From assembly GCA_039931065.1 (NCBI GenBank), contig JBDTSP010000004.1:1-64000 (forward strand): a DNA stretch of 64,000 nt, given 5' to 3'. The DNA is from CADEED01 sp039931065. Its GTDB lineage: Bacteria; Pseudomonadota; Gammaproteobacteria; Steroidobacterales; Steroidobacteraceae. Both the position numbers and the translations under genes were made by a program. How positions within the stretch are numbered: position 1 is the first letter of the stretch; each line of letters starts with the position of its first letter. Of the stretch, positions 25,200 to 35,641 are shown piece by piece. The notes under the pieces were generated by a model. It was given only the letters and a program-made list of their open reading frames with translations. It searched no databases and was not told the DNA's origin.

Positions 25200-26555
25200 A
25201 TGATAAACAACGATCCACGTCATCTGCTCGCAACGTCGCCCATGAGTTCGCTGCAGATCCTCGTCTGTACGATCACCGTCTTCCTGAACGCGCTCGACGG
25301 CTTTGACCTGCTCGCGATCAGCTTCGCGACGCCGGGCATCATGAAGGAGTTCAACATCCCGCCTTCGATGGGGCTCGGCCTGGTCCTGTCGATGGACCTG
25401 TGGGGCATGGCCATCGGCTCCTTCGTGCTGGGTGGAGTGGCCGACTATATCGGGCGCCGCCGCGCCATCCTCACCTTCCTCGTCATCATGGCGATCGGCA
25501 TGTGGTTCTGCGCGCATGCCGGTGATCTCGGCGACCTGCGGTTGTGGCGGTTCATCACCGGGCTCGGCATCGGCGGCATGCTCGCCGCGATCAATGCGAC
25601 CGCCGCGGAATTCTCGAACGATCGCATGCGCAAGTTCTGGGTGGCGCTGATGACGATCGGTTATCCGCTTGGAAACATCCTCGCCGCACTGATCATCTCG
25701 CCGCTGCTCAAGACCCAGGGCTGGCGCGTCGTGTTCGAGTTCGGCGCCGCCGCGACCGCGGCCATGCTCCCGGTGGTGTGGTTCTGCGTGCCGGAATCCG
25801 TGTCGTGGCTGTGCCGCAAGCAGCCGGTGAACGCGCTCGCCGGCATCAACAAGACGTTGCGCCGGATGGGCCGCGTCGCCATCGATAGTTTGCCGCCATT
25901 GTCGGCGATCAAGGCCAATGCGCCGCTCGCGGAAGTGTTCAAGGGCGAGTACCTCAAGCTCACGTTGTTGCTGGTGTTCGCCTACTTTGCGCACATCACC
26001 TCGTTCTACTACATCCTCAAATGGGTCGCGCCGATCGTCTCGCAGCTCGGGTATTCGCCCTCGACGATCGCGGACGTGTTGTTCTGGGCCAGTGTCGGCG
26101 GGGCTACGGGTGGAGCGGTGTTAGGCGTGCTGTCGCTGCGCATGAGCCTGATCCGGCTGACCAGCGCAGTGCTGGTGCTCGGAATGATCTCGATCTCGAT
26201 ATTCGGCGCAGGTCAGAGCAGCCTTGCGCAATTGAAGCTGATCGTCGCGGTGTGCGGGTTCTTCACGAACGCCGGCATCGTCGGGTTGTATACATTGCTG
26301 GCGCTGGCGTATCCGACGCATCTGCGCGCCACGGGCACCGGCGTCGTCATCGGCGCGGGTCGCGGCGGCGCCGCGTTGGCGCCGGTGCTTGCGGGTTATC
26401 TGTTCGGCCAGGGAATGTCGCTGCAGAGCGTGTCGATCGTGATGGGTGCCGGCTCGCTGATCGCCGCGGTGACCCTGCTGTTCGTGAAGTTTGCGAACAC
26501 TTCGGAGGCGGTGTCAGGTGGGGAAAGTCGGGATAATTCCCAGAAGACGGTCTAA
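25200..26555 (+). CDS. MFS transporter, aromatic acid:H+ symporter type
   Basis: A 451-residue major facilitator protein with about 12 hydrophobic helices. The loop 2-3 motif is LGGVADYIGRRRAIL and the loop 8-9 region carries VLGVLSLRMSLIRL. NALDGFDLLAISFATPGI in helix 1, with its DGFD signature, is characteristic of the AAHS branch (benzoate, hydroxybenzoate or similar acids). The substrate is unproven. The last 14 or so residues (SGGESRDNSQKTV) are encoded by the left inverted repeat of the RAYT element, so the native C terminus has probably been replaced. ATG 25200 precedes helix 1. Confidence 0.87.
   Translation: MINNDPRHLLATSPMSSLQILVCTITVFLNALDGFDLLAISFATPGIMKEFNIPPSMGLGLVLSMDLWGMAIGSFVLGGVADYIGRRRAILTFLVIMAIGMWFCAHAGDLGDLRLWRFITGLGIGGMLAAINATAAEFSNDRMRKFWVALMTIGYPLGNILAALIISPLLKTQGWRVVFEFGAAATAAMLPVVWFCVPESVSWLCRKQPVNALAGINKTLRRMGRVAIDSLPPLSAIKANAPLAEVFKGEYLKLTLLLVFAYFAHITSFYYILKWVAPIVSQLGYSPSTIADVLFWASVGGATGGAVLGVLSLRMSLIRLTSAVLVLGMISISIFGAGQSSLAQLKLIVAVCGFFTNAGIVGLYTLLALAYPTHLRATGTGVVIGAGRGGAALAPVLAGYLFGQGMSLQSVSIVMGAGSLIAAVTLLFVKFANTSEAVSGGESRDNSQKTV
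26510..26534 (+). repeat. left inverted repeat of the RAYT unit
   Basis: A 25-bp sequence beginning GGTGTCAGGTGGGGAAAG. It is the reverse complement of 27512-27536 except for one T/C difference. It is also coding, for the tail of the MFS transporter. Confidence 0.8.
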
Positions 26556-26597
26556 ATCCGCCTCGCGTCCGTCGACCTGGAACCGCACGCTTGCGAG

Positions 26598-27512
26598 ATG
26601 CCACGTGCACCTCGCATTCATGTCCCCGGTGGCATTTACCACGCGACGCTGCGCGGAAATCACGCCCAAGACATCTTCAGACGCGACAACGAGCGCACAT
26701 TACTCAATACGATTGTCGGGCGAACCATCGAAAAGCATCGCGCGAAGGTCCATGCATTCTGCTGGATGACAAACCACCTGCATCTTCTCGTCCAGGTCGA
26801 CGCAATTCCGCTCGGACGCGTCATGCAGCAGATTGCTTCCGAATACGCGCGCGCCTTTCAGCGGAGTCTCGAAACGACGGGCCATTTGTTCGAGGCGCGC
26901 TATTACGCCACGCTGATCGACACCGATGCCTATCTGCTCGAGGCACTAAGATACGTGCACCAGAATCCGGTTCGCGCCGGATTGGCGCGCAACGCAAGCC
27001 AGTATCGATGGTCGAGCCACGGCGCATACCTCGGCGGCGACTGCGAACCCTGGGTCACCACCGACCTTGCGCTCGCGCTTTTCTCTGGCGATCGTGCTCG
27101 CGCTTCGGCTCTGTATCGCGCGTTCGTTGACGATCTGCCGGCGGCCGAAATCGCAGAGGAGCTCGCGTCACTCGACAAGGGCGTACCGATACTCGGGAGG
27201 GACGATTTCATCGCAAAGTACGTCCCGGCGGCGGTTGCGACCGTTTCGTTGGGATCAATCGTCGCTGAGGCCTGCCGGCACTTTACGGTTACCGTCCCCG
27301 AGCTACGATCGCCGCTACGAATATCGCGTCTGGTTGCGGCACGCGCATGGATAACACTGACCGCGACTCGAAAAGGCGTGGCAACGATTTCAGCGATTGC
27401 GCGCGAATTGCAACGGGATGAGTCAACGTTGCGATCGGCAATGCGTCGGCACTGCGAGGACGAACCAGAACAAATGCTGACCGCGACCAAAAGCCGCAGT
27501 GGCGATCAGTAA
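26598..27512 (+). CDS. REP-associated tyrosine transposase (RAYT)
   Basis: A 304-residue protein of the IS200/IS605-like Y1 transposase superfamily. The N-terminal part (about 1-180) has VPGGIYHATLRGNHAQDIF, the metal-binding HxH in MTNHLHLLVQ, the helix with the presumed catalytic Tyr near ARAFQ...FEARYYA, and the RAYT signature ALRYVHQNPVRAGL. A C-terminal helical domain (about 215-300) resembles a DnaA/HTH-type DNA-binding region. RAYTs in other genomes process REP palindromes. The flanking inverted repeats at 26510 and 27512 are the likely substrates. Confidence 0.88.
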   Translation: MPRAPRIHVPGGIYHATLRGNHAQDIFRRDNERTLLNTIVGRTIEKHRAKVHAFCWMTNHLHLLVQVDAIPLGRVMQQIASEYARAFQRSLETTGHLFEARYYATLIDTDAYLLEALRYVHQNPVRAGLARNASQYRWSSHGAYLGGDCEPWVTTDLALALFSGDRARASALYRAFVDDLPAAEIAEELASLDKGVPILGRDDFIAKYVPAAVATVSLGSIVAEACRHFTVTVPELRSPLRISRLVAARAWITLTATRKGVATISAIARELQRDESTLRSAMRRHCEDEPEQMLTATKSRSGDQ

Positions 27513-27536
27513 TCCCGACTTTCCCCGCCTGACACC
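27512..27536 (-). repeat. right inverted repeat of the RAYT unit
   Basis: The 25-bp partner of 26510-26534 in opposite orientation (24 of 25 identical). Its first base is the last base of the transposase stop codon. Confidence 0.8.
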
Positions 27537-27539
27537 ACT

Positions 27540-28399
27540 TCAGCCCAGTTTCAACGCCCGGATCGCGTTCTCTTTCAGGATCAGCGGCTGCACTTCGGGC
27601 TTGAAGCCTGCGTCCGCGAAATCCTTCATCCACCGGTCCGGTGTGATCAGCGGGAAATCCGACCCGAACAACATCTTGTGCTTGAGCTGGCTGTTCGCAT
27701 AACGGATCAGCTCGGGCGAAAAATACTTCGGCGACCAGCCCGACAGATCGATGTACACATTCGGTTTGTGCAGGCACACCGACAGCGCCTCGTCCTGCCA
27801 CGGCCACGACGGGTGCGCAATGATGACGGTCATGTCCGGAAAATCCGCTGCCACGTCGTCGACATGAATCGGGTTCGAAAATTTCAGCTTCAATCCGCCG
27901 CCGCCCGGCATCCCGGTGCCAATCCCCGAATGACCGCTATGAAAGATCGCCGGCAGTTTCGCCTCGGCGATGACTTCGTACAGCTTGTACGCCATGCGAT
28001 CGTTAGGGAAAAACCCCTGGCAGGTGGGATGAAACTTGAACCCGCGAACGCCGCCTTCCTCGATCAGGCGCCGCGCTTCGCGTGCGCCCATCTTCCCCTT
28101 GTGCGGATCGATGCTGGCGAACGCCAGCATGATGTCGGAATTCTCACGCGCGGCGTCGATCACTTCCTGGTTGGGAATGCGCCGCACGCCCATCTCAAAT
28201 TCCGAATCGACCGTGAACATCACGAAGCCGATCTTGCGCTCGCGATAGTAGGCGATGGTTTCGGGAATGGTCTTGCGCTTGTCGGCCTTGAAGTACTTGG
28301 CCGCGGCATCGTCGTAAGGCTGCTGCGCCTCATCCGGCTCCTGCCGGCACGACACCTCGGCGTGGGTATGCACGTCAATCGCTATCAGATCCTTCACAT

Positions 28400-28403
<4 letters not shown>
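27540..28403 (-). CDS. amidohydrolase (ACMSD-like metal-dependent hydrolase)
   Basis: A 287-residue amidohydrolase-2 family protein. Metal-binding motifs are DVHTHAEVSC at the N terminus, GFKFHPTCQGF, the HSGHSG stretch, IIAHPSWPWQ and LFGSDFPLITPDRW near the end. Related enzymes decarboxylate or hydrolyse ring-cleavage products and other acids. GTG at 28403 overlaps the TGA of the upstream fad-type gene (GTGA), so it is translationally coupled and is the third gene of the marR-fad-amidohydrolase operon. The open frame further upstream is just the fad gene in another phase. Confidence 0.83.
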
Positions 28404-30513
<2,110 letters not shown>

Positions 30514-30517
<4 letters not shown>

Positions 30518-30942
30518 TTGATGTCGGTGAGCTTACCCAAAAGACGCAAGAGTTGATCGCGGCCGTCGAGACCGATCCGATCGATGAGCCGCTGCTCGTG
30601 TGTGGCATGAACTTCGCCAGCGCGTTGCAACATCCGTTTCCCCTTGGCCGTGAGATTCAGCTGGTAACTGCGGGCATCGCTCGAGGATCTCTTCCGCACG
30701 ATGAAACCGCGGCGCTCGAGATCACCCATCGTGGCGACCGTATTGGTTTTCTGGATACCGAGCGCCTCGCAAACTCCCGACTGGCTGGCGCCCGGATTCT
30801 CCTCGACCATGAGGAGCAAGGTGAGCTGTACCGGACGGAGTTCGAGTTCCGCCAGCGATTCGCTCAAGTCTGAATAGACCGCACCCTGCGCACGCCGCAG
30901 GGCATAACCGATCAATTCCCTCAACGGTGCCGTCCGAACCAC
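30514..30942 (-). CDS. MarR-family transcriptional regulator
   Basis: A 142-residue winged-helix protein. LSESLAELELRPVQLTLLLMVEE leads into the recognition region SQSGVCEALGIQKTNTVATM and the wing DLERRGFIVRKRSSSDARS. It starts with GTG at 30942 and is the first gene of a three-gene, 4-bp-overlapping operon with a beta-oxidation enzyme and an amidohydrolase, so it probably regulates that operon in response to a CoA-thioester or aromatic acid (inference). It is divergent from an AraC-type regulator across a 169-bp A+T-richer gap. Confidence 0.88.
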
Positions 30943-31054
30943 CGCGTCCCTCCTCTGCTCGGCGATGCTGCCTGCGGGCGCCCGCCCGCTTCTCGACCCG
31001 CAGAGAACACTTTTATCGATAGCTCGTATCAGAACTACGAATTGGTTACGGCAA

Positions 31055-31076
31055 ATAACTATCCCGTATAACTATC
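31055..31076. promoter_or_regulatory. tandem ATAACTATC repeats in the marR/araC intergenic region
   Basis: ATAACTATC occurs at 31055-31063 and again at 31068-31076, 13 bp apart start to start, in the most A+T-rich part of the divergent promoter region and about 36 bp before the AraC-type gene. Direct repeats of this kind suit AraC-family regulators. Binding is inference. Confidence 0.4.
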
Positions 31077-31111
31077 GGCGTCCAAAGTCGGGCGCCTCGG
31101 GGGAGGGAGTC

Positions 31112-32077
31112 ATGGCCGCAATAGAGTCTTTTTCGACCGCAGGGCTTGATCAACGCCGCAAGCTCACGTACTGGAATGAGCGCGCCTGCGAAAGCTTCTC
31201 GCCGCTGGTATCCGACCCGGTCGACATCCGTACCTTCAACGGCAGCATCTCGCGGGCCGCCTTCGGTGAACTCACGCTCGCCGAGGTGTACTGCGACGCG
31301 CAAATCGTGCGGCACTCGCGTGCCCACGTCGCGCGCACCAGAAGTTCGCTGTTCTTCCTGCACCTGCAGATGGAAGGCGAAAGCATCAGCCGACAGGACG
31401 GCCGCGAAGCCACCCTGCGGGCCGGCGACTTCACGCTCGCCGACAGCACCCGTCACTACGAAATCGACTTCGGCGGCGCCAACCGCATGCTGGTGCTCGG
31501 CATCCCGGACGCGATCCTGCGCCGGCACATTGCCTGCCCCGAATGCCTGGTCGCCATCCCGATGGTCGCGGCCAGCGGCGTCTGTGCCCTGCTGTCGCGG
31601 TTCCTGCGCAATTTCTGGTTCGAGTACCAGAAGAACCTCGATATGCCGACGGCGGCACGTGTCAACAACGCCATTCTCGACCTGGTTGCCGCGGCTTATG
31701 CCGATCTGCCGCAGTCGCGCTCGGATCGTTCGTCGCTCGCCACCGCACACCGGATCCGCATCATCAATTTCATCGAAGCCCAGCTGAACGATCCGGAGCT
31801 GACGCCGACGCGAATTGCGGATGCCTGCAAGATGACCACGCGTTACCTGCACCATCTGTTCAGCGATCAGGACGAGACCGTGGCGCGTTACATCCTGCGC
31901 CGCCGGCTCGAAGCCTGTTCACGCGCGTTGTTGTCGCCTTCGCAACGCGGTCGCACAGTCACGGCGATCGCGTTCGACTACGGCTTCAACAGCCCGACGC
32001 ATTTCGGCCGCGTGTTCCGTTCGAAGTACGGCGCGACGCCGCGGGAATACCGCCGCGAGCAAGCCACCGCCGCGTAA
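31112..32077 (+). CDS. AraC-family transcriptional regulator
   Basis: A 321-residue regulator. The N-terminal domain (about 1-200) is of the AraC-binding-like type seen in FeaR/XylS-like proteins (TRSSLFFLHLQMEGESISRQ, ATLRAGDFTLADSTRHYE). The C-terminal double helix-turn-helix contains LTPTRIADACKMTTRYLHHL and TAIAFDYGFNSPTHFGRVFR. It probably senses an aromatic or related carboxylic compound and activates the divergent catabolic operon or itself (inference). ATG 31112 follows the strong site GGGGGAGGGAG. Confidence 0.9.
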   Translation: MAAIESFSTAGLDQRRKLTYWNERACESFSPLVSDPVDIRTFNGSISRAAFGELTLAEVYCDAQIVRHSRAHVARTRSSLFFLHLQMEGESISRQDGREATLRAGDFTLADSTRHYEIDFGGANRMLVLGIPDAILRRHIACPECLVAIPMVAASGVCALLSRFLRNFWFEYQKNLDMPTAARVNNAILDLVAAAYADLPQSRSDRSSLATAHRIRIINFIEAQLNDPELTPTRIADACKMTTRYLHHLFSDQDETVARYILRRRLEACSRALLSPSQRGRTVTAIAFDYGFNSPTHFGRVFRSKYGATPREYRREQATAA

Positions 32078-32182
32078 GCGGTACCGGGTAGAGGTTACGC
32101 AGCTCTCGGCAGTGAGGCCGCGAGCCGGGCAATTGCGGCGACGCAATTGTCCCGGCGTGATCGTCTCAGTACGATCGCCGCC

Positions 32183-33010
32183 ATGACAAAGCCGCTCTTC
32201 AGGTCCGTTCACTGCGTTGCCGCGCTGCTGGTCTTTTTCATTGCGCCCGCTGCGGGTGCGCAGGCGCCCGACCCTGGCGCCGCCAATCCTCCGGTGCCTG
32301 ACTGGGCGATTCCGGGGTCGGCCACCCACAAGCAGGGCCCGCCGCCGCGCGATTTTCATCGCCAGACGATCACCGTCAACGAACCCATCGGCATCTTCGA
32401 CGGCCAGTCGGATGTCGGCGCGGCGCTGGCGCCCGGCAGCGCGAGTTACGATGCGACTAACAAGACGTACACGATCAACTCGGCCGGCTACAACATCTGG
32501 TATTCGCGCGACGAGTTCCGGTTCCTGTGGAAGAAGTTGTCGGGCGACGTTTCGATCGCGGCGGACATCGCGTTCCCCGATCCCAAGGGTTATGGCGACC
32601 GCAAAGCGGTACTGGTGATTCGCCAGTCTCTGGAAGACGACGCGCGGCAGGTCGTGGTCGCACTGCATGGCGAAGGGATGATCCAGCTCGCGCAGCGGCC
32701 GGAGAAAGGCGAACTCACGAAGGACCGCGAGTACCGCGTCGGCGGCCGCGGACGGCCGACGGGCCGCAGCCCCGATTCCCTGGTCAACGACCTCGCGAAA
32801 CGAGTCGGGCTCGAGAAACGTGGCAACTCCTATCAATTGTTTGTCAGCATCGATGGCGAGCCGATGCACGCATTCGGTCCGCCGCTCGATCTAGACATCG
32901 AGGGTCCCTTCTACGTCGGCATCGGTTTCTGCGCGCACCTGCCGGATACGGTCGACACGGCGGTGTTGTCGAACGTGGTGCTGATCAACAAGGCCGGAAA
33001 GGTTCGCTAA
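32183..33010 (+). CDS. secreted concanavalin-like (DUF1349-type) protein
   Basis: A 275-residue protein with a signal peptide (AALLVFFIAPAAGAQA cleavage region near residue 26). The mature part has the beta-sandwich pattern of the DUF1349/TolB-associated group: YNIWYSRDEFRFLWKKLSGD, VSIAADIAFPDPKGYGDRK, AVLVIRQSLEDDARQV, and a final GPFYVGIGFCAHLPD. Function is unknown; such domains may bind sugars or other ligands outside the cell. ATG 32183 begins the signal peptide. The TAA overlaps the stop of the aldehyde dehydrogenase relic. Confidence 0.72.
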   Translation: MTKPLFRSVHCVAALLVFFIAPAAGAQAPDPGAANPPVPDWAIPGSATHKQGPPPRDFHRQTITVNEPIGIFDGQSDVGAALAPGSASYDATNKTYTINSAGYNIWYSRDEFRFLWKKLSGDVSIAADIAFPDPKGYGDRKAVLVIRQSLEDDARQVVVALHGEGMIQLAQRPEKGELTKDREYRVGGRGRPTGRSPDSLVNDLAKRVGLEKRGNSYQLFVSIDGEPMHAFGPPLDLDIEGPFYVGIGFCAHLPDTVDTAVLSNVVLINKAGKVR

Positions 33011-33219
33011 CTCGCGCTGATGGACTTCGTCACGAGGCAGGCATCCAGCCCCTCGATGCCCTCCTCGCTGCCATGCCCGCTTTCCTTCACGCCGCCGAAC
33101 GGCGACTCCGGCACCGAGATCTGAAAGCTGTTGAGATCGATCATGCCGGATTCGAGAGGTTCGCCTAACAACTGCGCGCGCTGCGCGTTGTCAGTGAAAC
33201 CGAAGGCGGCCAGGTCAAA
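33007..33219 (-). pseudogene. aldehyde dehydrogenase, 3' relic
   Basis: The minus strand reads FDLAAFGFTDNAQRAQLL, then GMIDLNSFQISVPESPFGGV and KESGHGSEEGIEGLDACLVT before TAG (33009-33007). This is the C terminus of a succinate-semialdehyde-type aldehyde dehydrogenase. Only about 70 codons remain; the catalytic Cys and Glu regions are missing, and upstream DNA belongs to a permease gene. It is a clear deletion leftover. Confidence 0.75.
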
Positions 33220-33258
33220 CGGCCACCGGTTCGACCGCCGCGGAAACCCGATTCGACG

Positions 33259-34164
33259 CTAGACGAACATCAGCGCCAGCGGTATCCAGATCGACCCGAG
33301 AAAAACGGAAATCGCCGCAGCGCTGGCGGCGAGATCGAGATCCAGACCTTCTCGCGCGGACAGGACCACCGCCGTGAAACCGATCGGCGCCGCGGCGCCG
33401 ATGACCGCGATCTGCACGGCGCTGCCCTGGAGACCAAACAACCACGCCAGCGTCAGTCCAACCAGCGCGCCGAAACCGGTACGCAGCGCGACGGCTGCGG
33501 TCACCTCGGGCCGCCGGATGCCGCGCGCGCTCACCAGCAAGCCCATCGCGAGCGGCACCAGCAGTATCAACACCTGTCCGAGCAACAGCACGGAATGCAG
33601 GAAGTCGTGCGGAATCGGCGCGTCGCCCAGGTTGAGCCCGAGCGAAATGAACAACACCCACAATGGTGGCGCGAGCAGCGTTCGCTTCAGCAGCACCGGG
33701 ATGTCGTCGCCATGCCCGCCGTACTTGCAGGCAACGACGGTGGTCACGGTCCACACCAGCAACGCGTGGCCCATGTCGAACATCACCAGCTGCGAAAAGG
33801 CCGCGCTGCCGAGGCTCAGCGCCGCGAACGGATAAACCATCGAGTTGTTGATGGACATGGCACACATCGCGAGCGCGCCTTCTCCCGTTTTCGGCAGGCC
33901 GAAGCGGCGTGCCACGAAGACCGCTGCGGCCCACCCGGCGAGCGAAGTGCAGATCGCCGCGATCGGCAGCAAAGCGTGTTCGCGTACCAGCGGGACGCCG
34001 GTCAGCGCACCGAAAATCAGGATCGGCAAGCCAACGTTGAAGACGAATGTCAGCAACCAGCGGCCTTCGCGCGCGCCAGCCCAGCCGGTGCGCCGCGCCG
34101 CCACGCCGATGAAGAATAATGCGGCAACCGCCGCGAGCCGCCAGTGGGCGCTTAAGAATTCCAC
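33259..34164 (-). CDS. AEC-family (auxin efflux carrier-like) transporter
   Basis: A 301-residue membrane protein with about ten hydrophobic helices in two halves, e.g. LLTFVFNVGLPILIFGALTG and AAPIGFTAVVLSAREGLDL. The VGLPILIF and APIGF motifs with the conserved asparagine in NNSMVYPFAAL are typical of the family, whose members move malonate, malate or other small molecules. The substrate is unknown. ATG 34164 is a normal start. The gene follows the aldehyde dehydrogenase relic on the same strand. Confidence 0.85.
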   Translation of the reverse strand: MEFLSAHWRLAAVAALFFIGVAARRTGWAGAREGRWLLTFVFNVGLPILIFGALTGVPLVREHALLPIAAICTSLAGWAAAVFVARRFGLPKTGEGALAMCAMSINNSMVYPFAALSLGSAAFSQLVMFDMGHALLVWTVTTVVACKYGGHGDDIPVLLKRTLLAPPLWVLFISLGLNLGDAPIPHDFLHSVLLLGQVLILLVPLAMGLLVSARGIRRPEVTAAVALRTGFGALVGLTLAWLFGLQGSAVQIAVIGAAAPIGFTAVVLSAREGLDLDLAASAAAISVFLGSIWIPLALMFV

Positions 34165-34243
34165 GCCTGCAATCTAGCGCAATGACTCTGGTATCCGAAT
34201 GAAAAATCATGAGCGGCGGCTAAATACTTGTGAGGAAGACGCC

Positions 34244-34915
34244 ATGATCGAGCTGCTCACCGCCGCCACGCTCAATGGCTGGAAGGTCTCCATCGCGCTG
34301 GAGGAACTCGCGCTGCCCTACACCTTGCGGCAGATCTCGTTGTCGAAACTCGAGCAGAAAGAAGCGTGGTTCCTGAAGATCAATCCGAACGGGCGCATCC
34401 CGGCGATCATCGATCACGACAACGACGACTTCGCCGTGTTCGAATCCGGCGCCATCCTGATCTATCTCGCCGAGAAGACCGGCAGGTTGTTACCGACCGA
34501 AGTGAAGGCGCGATCGCGCGTGATGCAGTGGCTCATGTTCCAGATGGGCGGCGTCGGTCCCATGATGGGCCAGGCGAACGTGTTCTTTCGTTACGCGCCC
34601 GAGAAGATTCCGTACGCAATCGATCGTTATCAACGCGAGGTGCGGCGCTTGTTCGAGGTGATGGAACGCCAGCTCGCGGGCAACCCGTACATCGCCGGCG
34701 GCGACTACTCGATCGCGGATATCGCGTTGTGGAGCTGGGTGGCGGGCCATGAGTGGTCGGGCGTCGGGATAGAAGGCCTGCCGCACCTCTTGCGCTGGCT
34801 CGATCTGATCGGCGCACGGCCGGCGGTGATCAAGGGCCGCGCCGTGCCGCCACCCGCGGACATCGGTGACAAGGACAAACAGACGGCGGAATCGGGCCGC
34901 AAGATGCTCGGCTGA
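34244..34915 (+). CDS. glutathione S-transferase (YfcG/Ure2-like)
   Basis: A 223-residue two-domain protein. The N-terminal thioredoxin-like domain has LLTAATLNGWKVSIALEE, INPNGRIPAIIDHDN and the glutathione-contacting FESGAILIYLAEK. The C-terminal helical domain has GNPYIAGGDYSIADIALWSW with the N-capping SIAD box. TAATLNGWK matches the nu-class (YfcG-like) N terminus, which has disulfide-bond reductase activity in known members. ATG 34244 follows TGAGGAAG. It stands alone. Confidence 0.88.
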   Translation: MIELLTAATLNGWKVSIALEELALPYTLRQISLSKLEQKEAWFLKINPNGRIPAIIDHDNDDFAVFESGAILIYLAEKTGRLLPTEVKARSRVMQWLMFQMGGVGPMMGQANVFFRYAPEKIPYAIDRYQREVRRLFEVMERQLAGNPYIAGGDYSIADIALWSWVAGHEWSGVGIEGLPHLLRWLDLIGARPAVIKGRAVPPPADIGDKDKQTAESGRKMLG

Positions 34916-34942
34916 GAGCGGGCTAATCCCTACCCGGCACCA

Positions 34943-35641
34943 CTATTTTGGGGGTTCGTAGGTCGCAGCGCCGGCCAGGCCGAGCACGGCGACGCATTTC
35001 TCACGCGTTTCTTCGTAGGGTGTCGGCAGGACGCGGATCTCGCCGTTCTTGAGGAACCGCCACTCCGGTGGATAGACCCAGTCGCTCACCGGCTGCGCCC
35101 ACAGCCCGAGCTTCTTCGCGCGCGCTTCCTGCTCGATGTCGCAGAATTTCGGATCCTTCATGTAGCGCCGATACGCCCAGGCATGACCGTCGCGCAGCAT
35201 CTCTTCATTGATGTTGACGCGTTTGCCATCGACCACCAGCCAGACGGTGGCGACGACGCGGCGGAACTGATCCTGGGTGACCACTTCGAGTTCGACATCG
35301 GAGCCGAGCGGCAACATGGCCTTGAGGGCGGCGGACGACTTCGATCCGTACGGCTGGTCGTATTCCGGAGTATCGATCGCGGAGAACCGCACGCGCGCGG
35401 GCCCGGCGTCGAGCTGAACCTCGAGCGAGTCGCCGTCGTTCACCTTCGTGACCTTCCCCAGCAGGATCGGCAGCTTCGAGTCGGCCGCGACCCCGGGGCC
35501 AGTCAACGCGATCACCAGCACGCAACCGGCCGCGAATGCGGCCCTAACTACAGAGCGGATACCGTCAGTTGCTGAGAACGATGCTGACTGGCTTGCTGAC
35601 GGCGGCGGCAGCCGCTTCGAGAGTCTGGTCTTCATGCGCAC
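34943..35641 (-). CDS. thermonuclease-like (SNase) protein, exported
   Basis: The nuclease core is clear: KVTKVNDGDSLEVQLDAGP, RVRFSAIDTPEYDQPYG with the catalytic Arg/Glu pattern, and NINEEMLRDGHAWAYRRYMK. A hydrophobic stretch (AAGCVLVIALTGPGVAADS) before the core looks like a signal peptide. It would cut nucleic acid in the periplasm or outside. The start is uncertain: the listed ATG (35641) makes the gene overlap the end of the PQQ dehydrogenase by 77 bp, and a start near 35560 without a clean start codon is the alternative. Confidence 0.78.
   Translation of the reverse strand: MRMKTRLSKRLPPPSASQSASFSATDGIRSVVRAAFAAGCVLVIALTGPGVAADSKLPILLGKVTKVNDGDSLEVQLDAGPARVRFSAIDTPEYDQPYGSKSSAALKAMLPLGSDVELEVVTQDQFRRVVATVWLVVDGKRVNINEEMLRDGHAWAYRRYMKDPKFCDIEQEARAKKLGLWAQPVSDWVYPPEWRFLKNGEIRVLPTPYEETREKCVAVLGLAGAATYEPPK

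Larger units (their letters stand above)
26510..27536 (+). mobile_element. RAYT unit bounded by inverted repeats
   Basis: A single-gene unit of 1027 bp. It consists of a REP-associated tyrosine transposase gene between two 25-bp inverted repeats that differ at one position. The left end lies inside the 3' end of the MFS gene; the right end overlaps the transposase stop codon. The boundaries are inferred from the repeats. Confidence 0.6.

Noticed and set aside
33259..34164. Prophage or integrative element around the relic-rich 21-38 kb region
   Set aside because: No integrase, attachment repeats, tRNA junction or phage structural genes are present; scattered deletions explain the relics.
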